45,175 nt of DNA from UBA9076 sp964418835. GTDB lineage: Bacteria > Bacillota_I > Bacilli_A > Erysipelotrichales > Erysipelotrichaceae. This document shows positions 33,606 to 41,854 of the stretch, in pieces (within the stretch, counting starts at the first letter, position 1; each line of letters starts with the position of its first letter). Location of the stretch: contig CAYQNJ010000012.1 in NCBI GenBank assembly GCA_964418835.1, positions 1 to 45,175 on the forward strand, given 5' to 3'. The notes beneath the pieces were generated by a model, which was not told where the DNA came from, did no database searches, and was given only the letters and a program-made list of their open reading frames with translations. The position numbers and the translations under genes are program-made.

Positions 33606-34823
33606 ATGAAGATAGAAATTATTAAAAATATTGATATTTATGATGAATTCGTAAAAAAATCACCTTATAACCATTATATGAAGTACAGTGGTTGGGCAAA
33701 CTTAAAAAAATCTTTAAGTGTTAAACCATATTTTTTAGGTTTCTATGAAGATGAGTTAATAGGCACAGCATTAGTATTAAAAGTTAATGGTATTGTTTCA
33801 TATATGTATGTTCCTACTGGTTTGTGCATAGATTATAGTAATACTGAATTATTAAATAGTGCATTAGACTTATTAAAAGAGTTTGCTAAGAAAGAAAAAG
33901 TAAGTTTTATAAGAATTGATCCTTTAGTTATAAGAGTATCACGAGATATTGAAGGTAATCTTATTGAAGGAATAGACAATGAATATATAAGTGAAATATT
34001 AATTAAAAAAGATTTTAAGCATAAAGGTTATGGTTATGCTTATGATGGTAGTTGGCATAATAGATATACTCTTATAGTAGATATTGATAAAGATATTGAA
34101 ATATTAAAATCCAATTATTCAAAACCTAGACAAACCGCATTAAATAGACATAACATCATTGGATTATATACTAGATTAGGAACTATTGATGAAATTAAAT
34201 ATTTAATGGAGTTTGAAAAAGAACTTTCTAGTTCTCAAGGTTTTAAACCTCATTCAGAAAAATTCTTTAAGGATATTGTTAATAACTTTAAAGAGAACTA
34301 TAGACTATATATTACAGAAATAAACCTTGATCAAATGATTGAAGGAATAAGTAGTGAATTAAATTCTAAGAAGTATTCTAAAGACAAAGAAGCAAGATTA
34401 TCAAAAGAAAAAGAATTATTTGAAGCAAACGAATTAAAGAAAGAGTATGGTTCTTTATTAGTTGTAGGAGCTGGTTTATATTTATATGGAAATGATAGAT
34501 CTTGGGATTTATATACATATAATAAAAAATCATGTAACTTCTTAAAACCTATAGATAATTTACATTATTTTGCGATGCAAGATATGAAAAATCTAGGTGT
34601 TAAACATTATGATATGTGTGGTTTTAGTGGTTCTACACTAAGAACAGATCCATATTATGGTTTATATAATTATAAAAAATCATTTAATCCAGAGTTTATA
34701 GAATGGATTGGTGAATTTGATTATATAATTGATAAAAATAAATATAATTTATTCTTAAAAAGTAAAAAAGGATATAATCGCATCCGTAGAAAATTAAATT
34801 CAATTATCTACAAGAAGGATTAA
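33606..34823 (+). CDS. FemABX-type aminoacyltransferase for the peptidoglycan side chain
   Basis: The 405-residue enzyme should use aminoacyl-tRNA to add an amino acid to the peptidoglycan stem or interpeptide bridge. It has two GNAT-like subdomains. The first spans about 1-160 (HYMKYSGWANLKKSL, YMYVPTGLCIDY). The second is split by a charged helical arm near 225-280, followed by GAGLYLYGNDRSWDLYTYN and the ending GLYNYKKSFNPEFIEWIGEFD. These are hallmark FemX segments. It proves the organism has a peptidoglycan wall. It is transcribed alone with a terminator just behind it. Confidence 0.93.
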   Translation: MKIEIIKNIDIYDEFVKKSPYNHYMKYSGWANLKKSLSVKPYFLGFYEDELIGTALVLKVNGIVSYMYVPTGLCIDYSNTELLNSALDLLKEFAKKEKVSFIRIDPLVIRVSRDIEGNLIEGIDNEYISEILIKKDFKHKGYGYAYDGSWHNRYTLIVDIDKDIEILKSNYSKPRQTALNRHNIIGLYTRLGTIDEIKYLMEFEKELSSSQGFKPHSEKFFKDIVNNFKENYRLYITEINLDQMIEGISSELNSKKYSKDKEARLSKEKELFEANELKKEYGSLLVVGAGLYLYGNDRSWDLYTYNKKSCNFLKPIDNLHYFAMQDMKNLGVKHYDMCGFSGSTLRTDPYYGLYNYKKSFNPEFIEWIGEFDYIIDKNKYNLFLKSKKGYNRIRRKLNSIIYKKD

Positions 34824-34834
34824 ATCCTTTTTAT
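34815..34834 (+). terminator. Terminator after the femX-like gene
   Basis: AAGGAT and ATCCTT pair around the stop codon and are followed by a T-run. The same hairpin is close to the end of the convergent pyridoxamine kinase gene. Confidence 0.6.
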
Positions 34835-35664
34835 TTTATTCTATTTATTAGATATGGCAAGGCTTCTTCAAAGTTAGCTCCATACCATCTAGCATCTTTA
34901 TCTTTTAAATTAGACTTCATACATTCACATACATAATCTGTCGCAATTCTTAATGATTCTTCTAAGCCTTTGCCATTTACATATGCTCCAGTAAAACAGC
35001 TTGCAAAAATATCACCAGTACCATGTAAAGCTATCGGTAATTTATCATTATAGTATTCAAAATATTCATCGCTATCTGATAGATAAGCCATTACACCTAC
35101 CTTGTTTTTATCAAAGCTTACCCCTGTTAATACTGGGTATTTTACACCTAATTTATTCAAACCTTGTAATATTTCTTTTATATAATCTTTGTTATACCCT
35201 TCTTCAATATATGGCATATCTAACATAAAAGTCGCTTCTGTAATATTAGGTACTACTATATCTGATTTATTACATAACTTAGCCATTCTTTTTGCAAAAT
35301 CTATATCAAAACCAGAATAGAACTTACCATGGTCTGCCATAACAGGATCAATAATTATAGAATTTGTATTTGTTTTTAATTCATCAAATACCCATTCCAT
35401 TATATCTATTTGTTCAAATGAACCTAGATATCCTGTATATATTGCATCAAAATCTAAGTTTTCTTTTTTCCAATGGTTTACTATATTTTTAATATCACTA
35501 GTTAGATCTGTAAATGTAAAACCTTTAAATGCAGTATGAGTTGAAAGTACTGCAGTAGGAATTATTGCTGCTTCAACTGACATTGCTGAAATGATAGGTA
35601 ATGCTACTGTTAATGAACATTTACCAACACATGATATGTCTTGAATCGTTACTATTCTTTTCAT
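34831..35664 (-). CDS. Pyridoxamine/pyridoxal kinase (PdxK/ThiD-type ribokinase fold)
   Basis: The 277-residue enzyme phosphorylates a B6 vitamer, giving PLP or PMP. It begins MKRIVTIQDISCVGKCSL, the strongly conserved start of this subgroup, and has YTGYLGS near residue 80, VVPNITEATFM near 140 and the ATP/anion motif LHGTGDIFASCFTGAY near 220. ATG at 35664 with AGAAGGG upstream is preferred to GTG three codons earlier. It shares its strand with the IlvD-like gene but has no evident coupling. Confidence 0.9.
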   Translation of the reverse strand: MKRIVTIQDISCVGKCSLTVALPIISAMSVEAAIIPTAVLSTHTAFKGFTFTDLTSDIKNIVNHWKKENLDFDAIYTGYLGSFEQIDIMEWVFDELKTNTNSIIIDPVMADHGKFYSGFDIDFAKRMAKLCNKSDIVVPNITEATFMLDMPYIEEGYNKDYIKEILQGLNKLGVKYPVLTGVSFDKNKVGVMAYLSDSDEYFEYYNDKLPIALHGTGDIFASCFTGAYVNGKGLEESLRIATDYVCECMKSNLKDKDARWYGANFEEALPYLINRIK

Positions 35665-35714
35665 ATTTAACACACCCTTCTAGTAATAAATAATACAACA
35701 AAAACTAGAAAATG

Positions 35715-37361
35715 TTAATCTTTTTTCATATATCCACCACTCATTGGTGAACTTGCAAGTTTTGTATAAATACTTAATATTCCTTTTTGATACTTTTCTT
35801 TTTTTGGTTTAAAGTTTTTTAATCTTTCTTTTAAAACAACATCTATTTCTTCTTTTGTCTTTAACTTCCCTTTAATCCCAATAATATTAAGTTTTCTTTG
35901 TGGTATATCAATTTCTATTACATCATTTTCTTCTACTAATGCAATTGCTCCTCCATCTTGTGCTTCAGGAGAAACATGACCAATTACAGGGCCTTTAGAA
36001 GCTCCGCTAAATCTACCATCTGTAATTAATGCGATAGATTCACTTAGAATTGGATCACTTGATATTGCTTCTGTTGTATAAAACATTTCTGGCATTCCAC
36101 TACCCTTTGGTCCTTCATACCTAATAAATACAGCATCGCCACTTTTAATATCTTTATTAATTATTGCACTAATAGCATCCTCTTCACTATCAAATGGTCT
36201 TGCTAATAAAGTTGCTTTATGCATTTTCTTTGGTACTGCACTATGTTTTACTACAGCTCCTTCTGGTGCTAAATTACCATATAATATTGCAATAGCACCA
36301 TCACTACTTATTGGATTATCATAACTTCTAATTATTTCTTCTTTAGTCAATCCTTTTTCTTTTAGAATCTTTTCACATTTTTCATAGTACCCAGATTCTT
36401 TTAGTTCTTTTAAGTTTTCACCTAAAGTTTTACCTGTAACAGTTAATACATCTAGATTTAAGTATTCTTTTATTTCTTCCATTACTGCAGGAACTCCTCC
36501 AGCATAATATAAGTATTCAGCTGGCCATTTACCTGTAGGTCTTATATCTAATAGATAATGTGCACCTCTATGTAATTCATCAAATAATGTAGCATCTAAA
36601 TCAATATTGAATTCCTTAGCAATTGCTGGTAAATGTAATAATGAATTAGTTGAACCAGAAATAGCAGCGTGTACTAGGATGGCGTTATAAAAAGATTCTT
36701 TTGTGACTATATCACTTGCTTTTATATTATTTTGTGCAAGATAAACTATTTGTTTTCCCGCTCTTTTACAAACATCTTCTAAATCACTAGATACTGCAGG
36801 AAGTAAAGCAGTTCCTGGTAACATCAATCCTAGAGCTTCTGCCATTATTTGCATTGTACTTGCTGTTCCCATAAAACTACATGCACCACATGTAGGACAT
36901 GCATTATGCTTATAATACTCAAATTCTTCCTTTGTGATTTCATTTCTTTGATACATAGCACTATACTTTCCGATTTGTTCAAGCGTTAATAAATCAGGAC
37001 CAGCACTCATAACCCCACCAGTCACAAAAATACTTGGAAAATCATTTCTAGCACACCCCATTAGTAATGCAGGCATACCTTTATCGCAACTGGCAATATA
37101 AACAGCGCCATCAAAAGGTGTTGCTTGACCATGTATTTCTACCATAGACGCAATAATATCTCTTGATACAAGGGAATAGTTTATTCCCTCATGACCTTGA
37201 GCTTCTCCATCACATATATCTGTCACAAAATACCTGGCTCCTTTACCATTGTTTTCATAGATACTATCACATACTAAATTTGCTAGTTTTAATAAATGTA
37301 CACTTCCAGGATGAGAATCCCCAAATGTACTTTCTACCATAATCTGAGTTCTTGCTAAATC
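35715..37361 (-). CDS. IlvD/Edd-family dehydratase, 5' end lost in an assembly gap
   Basis: The visible 548 residues cover nearly a whole IlvD/Edd protein; roughly the first 25-40 residues are in the N run. The cluster ligands are clear: a Cys in VTDICDGEAQGHEG, one in IASCDKGMPAL and one in the ACPTCGACSFMGTA segment. The end has the DGRFSGASKGPVIGHVSPEA motif. The family includes dihydroxy-acid dehydratase and sugar-acid dehydratases (gluconate, xylonate). With no branched-chain biosynthesis genes nearby, a sugar-acid role is as likely as IlvD. A reading frame that runs through the N gap into a GNAT start is an artefact. Confidence 0.88.
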   Translation of the reverse strand, partial: DLARTQIMVESTFGDSHPGSVHLLKLANLVCDSIYENNGKGARYFVTDICDGEAQGHEGINYSLVSRDIIASMVEIHGQATPFDGAVYIASCDKGMPALLMGCARNDFPSIFVTGGVMSAGPDLLTLEQIGKYSAMYQRNEITKEEFEYYKHNACPTCGACSFMGTASTMQIMAEALGLMLPGTALLPAVSSDLEDVCKRAGKQIVYLAQNNIKASDIVTKESFYNAILVHAAISGSTNSLLHLPAIAKEFNIDLDATLFDELHRGAHYLLDIRPTGKWPAEYLYYAGGVPAVMEEIKEYLNLDVLTVTGKTLGENLKELKESGYYEKCEKILKEKGLTKEEIIRSYDNPISSDGAIAILYGNLAPEGAVVKHSAVPKKMHKATLLARPFDSEEDAISAIINKDIKSGDAVFIRYEGPKGSGMPEMFYTTEAISSDPILSESIALITDGRFSGASKGPVIGHVSPEAQDGGAIALVEENDVIEIDIPQRKLNIIGIKGKLKTKEEIDVVLKERLKNFKPKKEKYQKGILSIYTKLASSPMSGGYMKKD

Positions 37362-37461
37362 NNNNNNNNNNNNNNNNNNNNNNNNNNNNNNNNNNNNNNN
37401 NNNNNNNNNNNNNNNNNNNNNNNNNNNNNNNNNNNNNNNNNNNNNNNNNNNNNNNNNNNNN
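37362..37461. other. Assembly gap (100 N)
   Basis: The run is exactly 100 N, a scaffolding placeholder. At least the rest of a GNAT gene (about 400 bases) and the start of the dehydratase (about 100 bases) should be missing if both are intact, so the true gap is probably longer. Confidence 0.98.
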
Positions 37462-37565
37462 ATATCATTAGCCCAGTTATCAAACATATCTTGAGCATCG
37501 TCCATACTAAATCTTCTTAACATCAATCTATCTGTATTTAACTCTTTAGTTCCAATATGTTTCAT
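37462..37565 (-). CDS. GNAT (RimJ/RimL-type) acetyltransferase, N-terminal fragment
   Basis: Only about 34 residues are visible before the N gap: KELNTDRLMLRRFSMDDAQDM, then FDNWAND. This is the characteristic start of RimJ/RimL-like acetyltransferases (TERLxLRRFxxxDA). ATG at 37565 has AGGTGA upstream. It is divergent from glycerate kinase. The catalytic part lies in the gap, so integrity cannot be judged. Confidence 0.8.
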
Positions 37566-37628
37566 ATAAATCACCTCATGAAATATTATACCTTAAAAAT
37601 ATGGTATATTTTATCTAAGGTAAATAAT

Positions 37629-38750
37629 ATGAAAGTGATAGTTGCGATTGATTCTTTTAAGGGTAGTTTAACCTCTTTACAAGCTGGAAATGCTTGTAAA
37701 GAAGGTATTTTAAATGTTAATAAGAACATAGATGTAATTGTTAGACCTTTGGCTGATGGTGGTGAGGGTAGTGTTAATACATTAGTTGAAGGAATGGATG
37801 GTAAATATCATAGTATTAATGTAAAAGGTCCATTGATGGAAGAAATAGATGTTTTATATGGAATAGTTGATAATACTGCAATATTAGATATATCTAGTAT
37901 TTGTGGTTTAACATTAGTTAAAGAAAAAAATCCAATGAATACAACTACATATGGTGTTGGTCAAGTTATACTTGATGCAATAAAAAAAGGTTGTAGTAAC
38001 TTTATTATTGGTATTGGTGGTAGTAGTACTAATGATGGTGGTTTTGGTATGCTTAGTGCTTTAGGGTATAGATTTTTAGATAAAAATAACAAAGAAATAC
38101 CTTATGGTGCTAAAGGATTAAAAGATTTAGATCACATTGATATTTCTAATGTAAGTAAAGAACTAACTAATTGTACTTTTAACATAGCTTGTGATGTTAA
38201 TAATCCATTGTATGGTATCAATGGTGCTAGTTATGTATATGGGCCTCAAAAAGGTGCTGATAAGGATATGATTGTATTATTAGATTCATATCTTCTTAAT
38301 TATTCTGATGTAGTTTTTAAAACACTGAATGTAGATTATAATGATTATCCTGGTAGTGGTGCTGCTGGTGGACTTGGGTATGCATTCAAGTCATTTTTAA
38401 ATGCATCACTTACTTCAGGTGTTGATTTAATTATTAAAGAAACATCCTTAGAAGATTATATAAAAGATTGTGATATTGTGATTACAGGTGAAGGTAGATT
38501 GGATCATCAATCAATTATGGGAAAAGCACCAATAGGAGTTGCTAAATTAGCGAAAAAATATAATAAAAAAGTCATAGCTTTTGCGGGTAGTGTTAATGAT
38601 GATACAAAAGTATTGAATGATAATGGTATTGATGCTTACTTTTGTATCTTAAATAGTATTTTAACACTACAAGAAGCAATGACTTTTGAAGTTGCATATA
38701 AAAATCTAAAAGATACTGTTAAACAAGTATTTAGGGTTTTAAATAGTTAG
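37629..38750 (+). CDS. Glycerate kinase (GlxK/GarK type)
   Basis: The 373-residue enzyme phosphorylates D-glycerate. It begins MKVIVAIDSFKGSLTSLQA and shows RPLADGGEGSVNTLVE, LDISSICGL, GIGGSSTNDGGFGML, GSGAAGGLGYA and ITGEGRLDHQS, all standard for type I glycerate kinases. An upstream in-frame start would add 24 residues, but ATG at 37629 is preceded by AAGG and matches homologue starts. Its 3' end overlaps the convergent EFR1 gene by 20 bases. A small inverted repeat, TATACC/GGTATA, lies in the divergent promoter region (37587-37608). Confidence 0.94.
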   Translation: MKVIVAIDSFKGSLTSLQAGNACKEGILNVNKNIDVIVRPLADGGEGSVNTLVEGMDGKYHSINVKGPLMEEIDVLYGIVDNTAILDISSICGLTLVKEKNPMNTTTYGVGQVILDAIKKGCSNFIIGIGGSSTNDGGFGMLSALGYRFLDKNNKEIPYGAKGLKDLDHIDISNVSKELTNCTFNIACDVNNPLYGINGASYVYGPQKGADKDMIVLLDSYLLNYSDVVFKTLNVDYNDYPGSGAAGGLGYAFKSFLNASLTSGVDLIIKETSLEDYIKDCDIVITGEGRLDHQSIMGKAPIGVAKLAKKYNKKVIAFAGSVNDDTKVLNDNGIDAYFCILNSILTLQEAMTFEVAYKNLKDTVKQVFRVLNS

Positions 38751-39456
38751 AATATAAATATCTTTCCCTTCCTACAGTTTCTTTTCCGTATTCAATTGAT
38801 AATGTTGGACAATGATGCAAACATCTTAAACAGTGTTGGCATTTTTCTTTTATCCATACTGGTTTTCCTTCTTTTAATTCTATTGCTTTATCTGGGCAAT
38901 TCTTTTCACATAAACTACAACTAATACATGTATCATTAACATAAAATTTTTTAGTTTTTCTTTGTTTGTCATATTGTTTATACATTATTTTTTCTAAGAA
39001 TCTAATAAATATAATACTTTTATAAGTTGATTTATTATTTTGTATATCTTTTGCAATTTCATTTATTTTTTCATTAGCATCATTTAGTTTTTTTAGTATA
39101 ACTTCTTTATTATCTATCTTATGCCACACAATATAATTTGTTTCCATAGGTAATTGATATATGAATAGCTTTGCAGGTTTTATTATATTTTTTATTATCT
39201 TATCAGTAGTTCCTAAAAAACCACCGCAAGTTATTACAAAATATAAATTATCATTCTTATTAAATTCTTCATTATTTAATAGATTTACTACTATATCTGG
39301 TATGCCCCAAAAATAACAAGGAACTACAAAAATCATTTTTTGATTTCTATCTATTCTTGTTTCATGGGTGATGTTTGTAATAGGTTCATTTAATAGTTTA
39401 CATAGTCTATTAGCAATATTTAAACTATTACCTGTAGCACTGAAGTAATAAATCAT
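38731..39456 (-). CDS. EFR1-family ferredoxin-flavodoxin fusion
   Basis: The 241-residue protein joins a flavodoxin-like N-terminal domain (IYYFSATGNSLNIANRL near the start, then VPCYFWGIPDIV) to a C-terminal 2[4Fe-4S] ferredoxin. The two clusters are bound by CISCSLCEKNCP and CQHCLRCLHHCP. Such proteins are common in anaerobes and carry electrons to unknown partners. Its start overlaps the upstream HAD gene by one base (TAATG), so the two are translationally coupled. The 3' ends overlap with glycerate kinase on the other strand. Confidence 0.92.
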   Translation of the reverse strand: MIYYFSATGNSLNIANRLCKLLNEPITNITHETRIDRNQKMIFVVPCYFWGIPDIVVNLLNNEEFNKNDNLYFVITCGGFLGTTDKIIKNIIKPAKLFIYQLPMETNYIVWHKIDNKEVILKKLNDANEKINEIAKDIQNNKSTYKSIIFIRFLEKIMYKQYDKQRKTKKFYVNDTCISCSLCEKNCPDKAIELKEGKPVWIKEKCQHCLRCLHHCPTLSIEYGKETVGRERYLYSNYLKP

Positions 39457-40289
39457 TATATTAGTCCAAAGTGTTTAAATGCATTGAATAAACCATCTTT
39501 ATCAACATCATCAGTAATATAGTCTGCCATAGCTTTTATTTCATCACCACCAGAATTAACAGCTACTCCAACATTACAATATTCTAGCATTGGTATATCA
39601 ATCTTAGCATCTCCAAATGCAAAGGTGTCTTTTACATCTTTATTTAAATAATCTAACAAATGTTCTATGGCGTTTACTTTTGTAACATTAGCTATTCCTA
39701 TATCGCCAAATAAAGCATGTTCCCCTGCTCCTCCCCAAGTTCCTACAGGAAGGTGTGAAAACTTTTCTTTAGCATCTAAATAATCTTGATAAGAGTTTAA
39801 TATAAAACTAACCTTGTTTAAATCATCTCTATAAAGTTCTTCATCAAATATAATTCCATGTAATACATCTACAACTTCTAAATCATTATAATTAGCTTTT
39901 CCTTTTCCTTTAGAATACTCTCTTATTGGTTTTTTTCCTGCTTCTTTAAAATTCTCACTAGCAAATAATCCATTGTTACTTTCTAAGTAAAATTCTAATT
40001 TTCTATCTTTTAGCCAATCAACTATTTCCTTTGAATCTTCTTTTGAAATAAGTTGATGCATAACAATATGATTGTTATGCTCTACATAACTTCCATTTCC
40101 ACCAATCATTCCATCAAGTCCTATATCCCATATGTAATCTGGTACTTCTGCTTTACTTCTACCAGTACAAATATATACTAAGTGACCATTCTTTCTAGCC
40201 TGAATAATCGCTTCTTTAGCACTATTGGGTAACTTGTTTTCGTAGTCTAGTAATGTACCATCTACATCTATAAATAATATTTTTTTCAT
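39456..40289 (-). CDS. Cof-type HAD-family phosphatase
   Basis: The 277-residue protein has FIDVDGTLLDYENKLP at the start, then YICTGRSKAE, an internal cap domain and the metal-binding FGDAKIDIPMLEYC near the end. This is a Cof-type sugar or nucleotide phosphatase. The start has AAGGAG upstream. It lies between the AKR terminator and the EFR1 gene, with which it is coupled. It is unrelated in context to the HAD gene at 26531-27358. Confidence 0.9.
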   Translation of the reverse strand: MKKILFIDVDGTLLDYENKLPNSAKEAIIQARKNGHLVYICTGRSKAEVPDYIWDIGLDGMIGGNGSYVEHNNHIVMHQLISKEDSKEIVDWLKDRKLEFYLESNNGLFASENFKEAGKKPIREYSKGKGKANYNDLEVVDVLHGIIFDEELYRDDLNKVSFILNSYQDYLDAKEKFSHLPVGTWGGAGEHALFGDIGIANVTKVNAIEHLLDYLNKDVKDTFAFGDAKIDIPMLEYCNVGVAVNSGGDEIKAMADYITDDVDKDGLFNAFKHFGLI

Positions 40290-40321
40290 AACATACTCCT
40301 TTAAATTAATATAACATAAAA

Positions 40322-40365
40322 AAATATTTCAATATTCTTTTACAAGAATTAGAAATATTTTTTCA
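40322..40365 (-). terminator. Terminator after the aldo/keto reductase gene
   Basis: Outer arms AAATATTTC / GAAATATTT and inner arms ATTCTT / AAGAAT form a long hairpin followed by T residues on the minus strand, close to the AKR stop. Confidence 0.7.
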
Positions 40366-40369
40366 ATGT

Positions 40370-41338
40370 TTATCTAAATCCGTATTGTGTATGAGGAACA
40401 TAAGGTTCTTCTAAATATTTAATTTCATCATCACTTAATTTTATTTCTAAAGCTTTTATGGCTTCTTCTACATATTTTATTTTTGAAGCACCTACTAGTG
40501 GAGAAGTGATAAATGGTTTTGAGTATATCCATGCTAGTGCTAAAGCAGAAGGAGTTATATCTTTCTCTTTTGCAAGTTTTTGTACTCTAGTTATTATCTC
40601 TTTATCGTGTTCTAATACATACTCTGATTGTAATTTACCTAATCCATCAGTTCTAGGAGTGTTTGGATCTTTTACAATAGCACCATGTGCTAGTGGAGAA
40701 AAAGGAGTGATTGCAATATTTTTATATTGACACATTGGTATCATTTCTTTTTCTTCTTCCCTATTAACAAGGTTATAAGTGTTTTGCATTGAAATAAACT
40801 TTGCCCAACCATTTCTTTCAGCAATCGCATTTGCTTCAACAAACTGCCACGCATACATTGCTGATGCACCTATATATCTAACCTTACCCATTCTTACTAG
40901 ATCGTTTAGTGCTTCCATTACTTCATATATTGGTGTTGTATAATCCCATCTATGAATAATATATAAATCAATATAATCCATTTGTAATCTTTTTAAGCTA
41001 TTTTCTACTTCAGCAAAAATAGTTTTTCTATTTAATCCTTTAGCATTTATACCTTCATGCATTGGATAATATAACTTTGTAGCAATCACAACATCATCTC
41101 TATTACCAAAATCTTTAATAGCTCTTCCTAGTATTTCTTCACTTAATCCCATTGAGTAGTAATTAGCAGTATCAAAGAAGTTAATTCCTTGGTCTAAAGA
41201 ATATTTTATTATTTCTCTTGCGTCTTCTTCATTTGTTTTTCCTGGTATACCACCTACTGTTTCACTACCAAACCCCATGCATCCTAGACATATCTTAGAG
41301 ACTTTTAATCCTGTATTACCTAAGTTAACGTATTCCAT
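40370..41338 (-). CDS. Aldo/keto reductase
   Basis: The 322-residue NAD(P)H-dependent oxidoreductase begins MEYVNLGNTGLKVSKICLG. The catalytic tetrad is visible: Asp and Tyr in NFFDTANYYSMG, Lys in VIATKLYY and His in LYIIHRWD. The segment GASAMYAWQF and the end ITSPLVGASK bind the cofactor. It resembles YajO-like reductases. It has its own promoter and terminator and is a single-gene unit. The substrate is unknown. Confidence 0.93.
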   Translation of the reverse strand: MEYVNLGNTGLKVSKICLGCMGFGSETVGGIPGKTNEEDAREIIKYSLDQGINFFDTANYYSMGLSEEILGRAIKDFGNRDDVVIATKLYYPMHEGINAKGLNRKTIFAEVENSLKRLQMDYIDLYIIHRWDYTTPIYEVMEALNDLVRMGKVRYIGASAMYAWQFVEANAIAERNGWAKFISMQNTYNLVNREEEKEMIPMCQYKNIAITPFSPLAHGAIVKDPNTPRTDGLGKLQSEYVLEHDKEIITRVQKLAKEKDITPSALALAWIYSKPFITSPLVGASKIKYVEEAIKALEIKLSDDEIKYLEEPYVPHTQYGFR

Positions 41339-41363
41339 AAAATAACCTCCCTAACTTAATTTT

Positions 41364-41392
41364 ATTATAAGTATAAGAAGGTTATTTAACAA
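41364..41392 (-). promoter_or_regulatory. Promoter of the aldo/keto reductase gene
   Basis: On the minus strand, -35 TTGTTA (41387-41392) and -10 TATAAT (41364-41369) are 17 bases apart, about 26 bases before the ATG. Confidence 0.7.
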
Positions 41393-41450
41393 TTCTAATT
41401 ACTTTTAGGATTCATAAGTAAAACTTATTGAAATAATAGTTATGAGTATA

Positions 41451-41633
41451 TTATTTGAGTAGATCTTCATCAATGAAAGTAGAATGATTGCTACTCATAA
41501 AGTTATCATATAAATCATTTAGTTTTTCATTATCATTAATACTAGTTTCTATGCAAAATAGAGCTTTAATAAATTCCGAATAATCATCATTCATAAGTTG
41601 TAATAAGGTTTTTTTTGTATTTTTGTATGTCAT
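41451..41633 (-). CDS. 60-aa acidic protein of the AIPR cassette, unknown
   Basis: I do not recognise this small protein. It is 60 residues, helical and acidic, with LLQLMNDDYSEFIKALFC and ending FIDEDLLK. The start has TAAGGAGG just upstream, ten bases after the stop of the 51-aa gene, so the pair is clearly co-translated. It carries no membrane segment. Small acidic proteins at the end of a nuclease-type cassette may serve as inhibitors or DNA mimics, but nothing in the sequence proves this. Confidence 0.65.
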   Translation of the reverse strand: MTYKNTKKTLLQLMNDDYSEFIKALFCIETSINDNEKLNDLYDNFMSSNHSTFIDEDLLK

Positions 41634-41643
41634 AAGTGCCTCC

Positions 41644-41799
41644 TTATATTATTGATATTTCTAATTCACTTTCATTAGATTCTGATAGTACCCCTCCTGT
41701 GTATAATTCATAAGCTTTATCACATGCATTCTTTTCACTATTTGCTTCAATTTCTACTTCTAAATAAATTATTTCTTTTATTAATACATTGTATTTCAT
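41644..41799 (-). CDS. DpnD/PcfM-like 51-aa protein
   Basis: This short gene starts MKYNVLIKEIIYLEVEIEAN and has the DpnD/PcfM pattern: a beta strand of K-x-V-x-I-x-E, then EVEIEAxSxxxA and a helix DKAYELYTGG. The strong ribosome binding site AAGGAGG and the co-oriented next gene ten bases on support it. Family members accompany restriction-modification genes (DpnII locus) and conjugative plasmids, with no defined function. It follows the AIPR gene by 55 bases on the same strand. The family call rests on my memory of the motif and a short sequence. Confidence 0.65.
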   Translation of the reverse strand: MKYNVLIKEIIYLEVEIEANSEKNACDKAYELYTGGVLSESNESELEISII

Positions 41800-41854
41800 A
41801 TAAAAACCTCCTTAATTAATCATTGATCAAATAAGGAGGGAAGTAAATATAATG

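Noticed and set aside
35715..37574. A single 619-residue protein through the N run
   Set aside because: The N-terminus is a GNAT start and the rest an IlvD/Edd dehydratase; they are joined only by 100 unknown bases that happen to keep frame.
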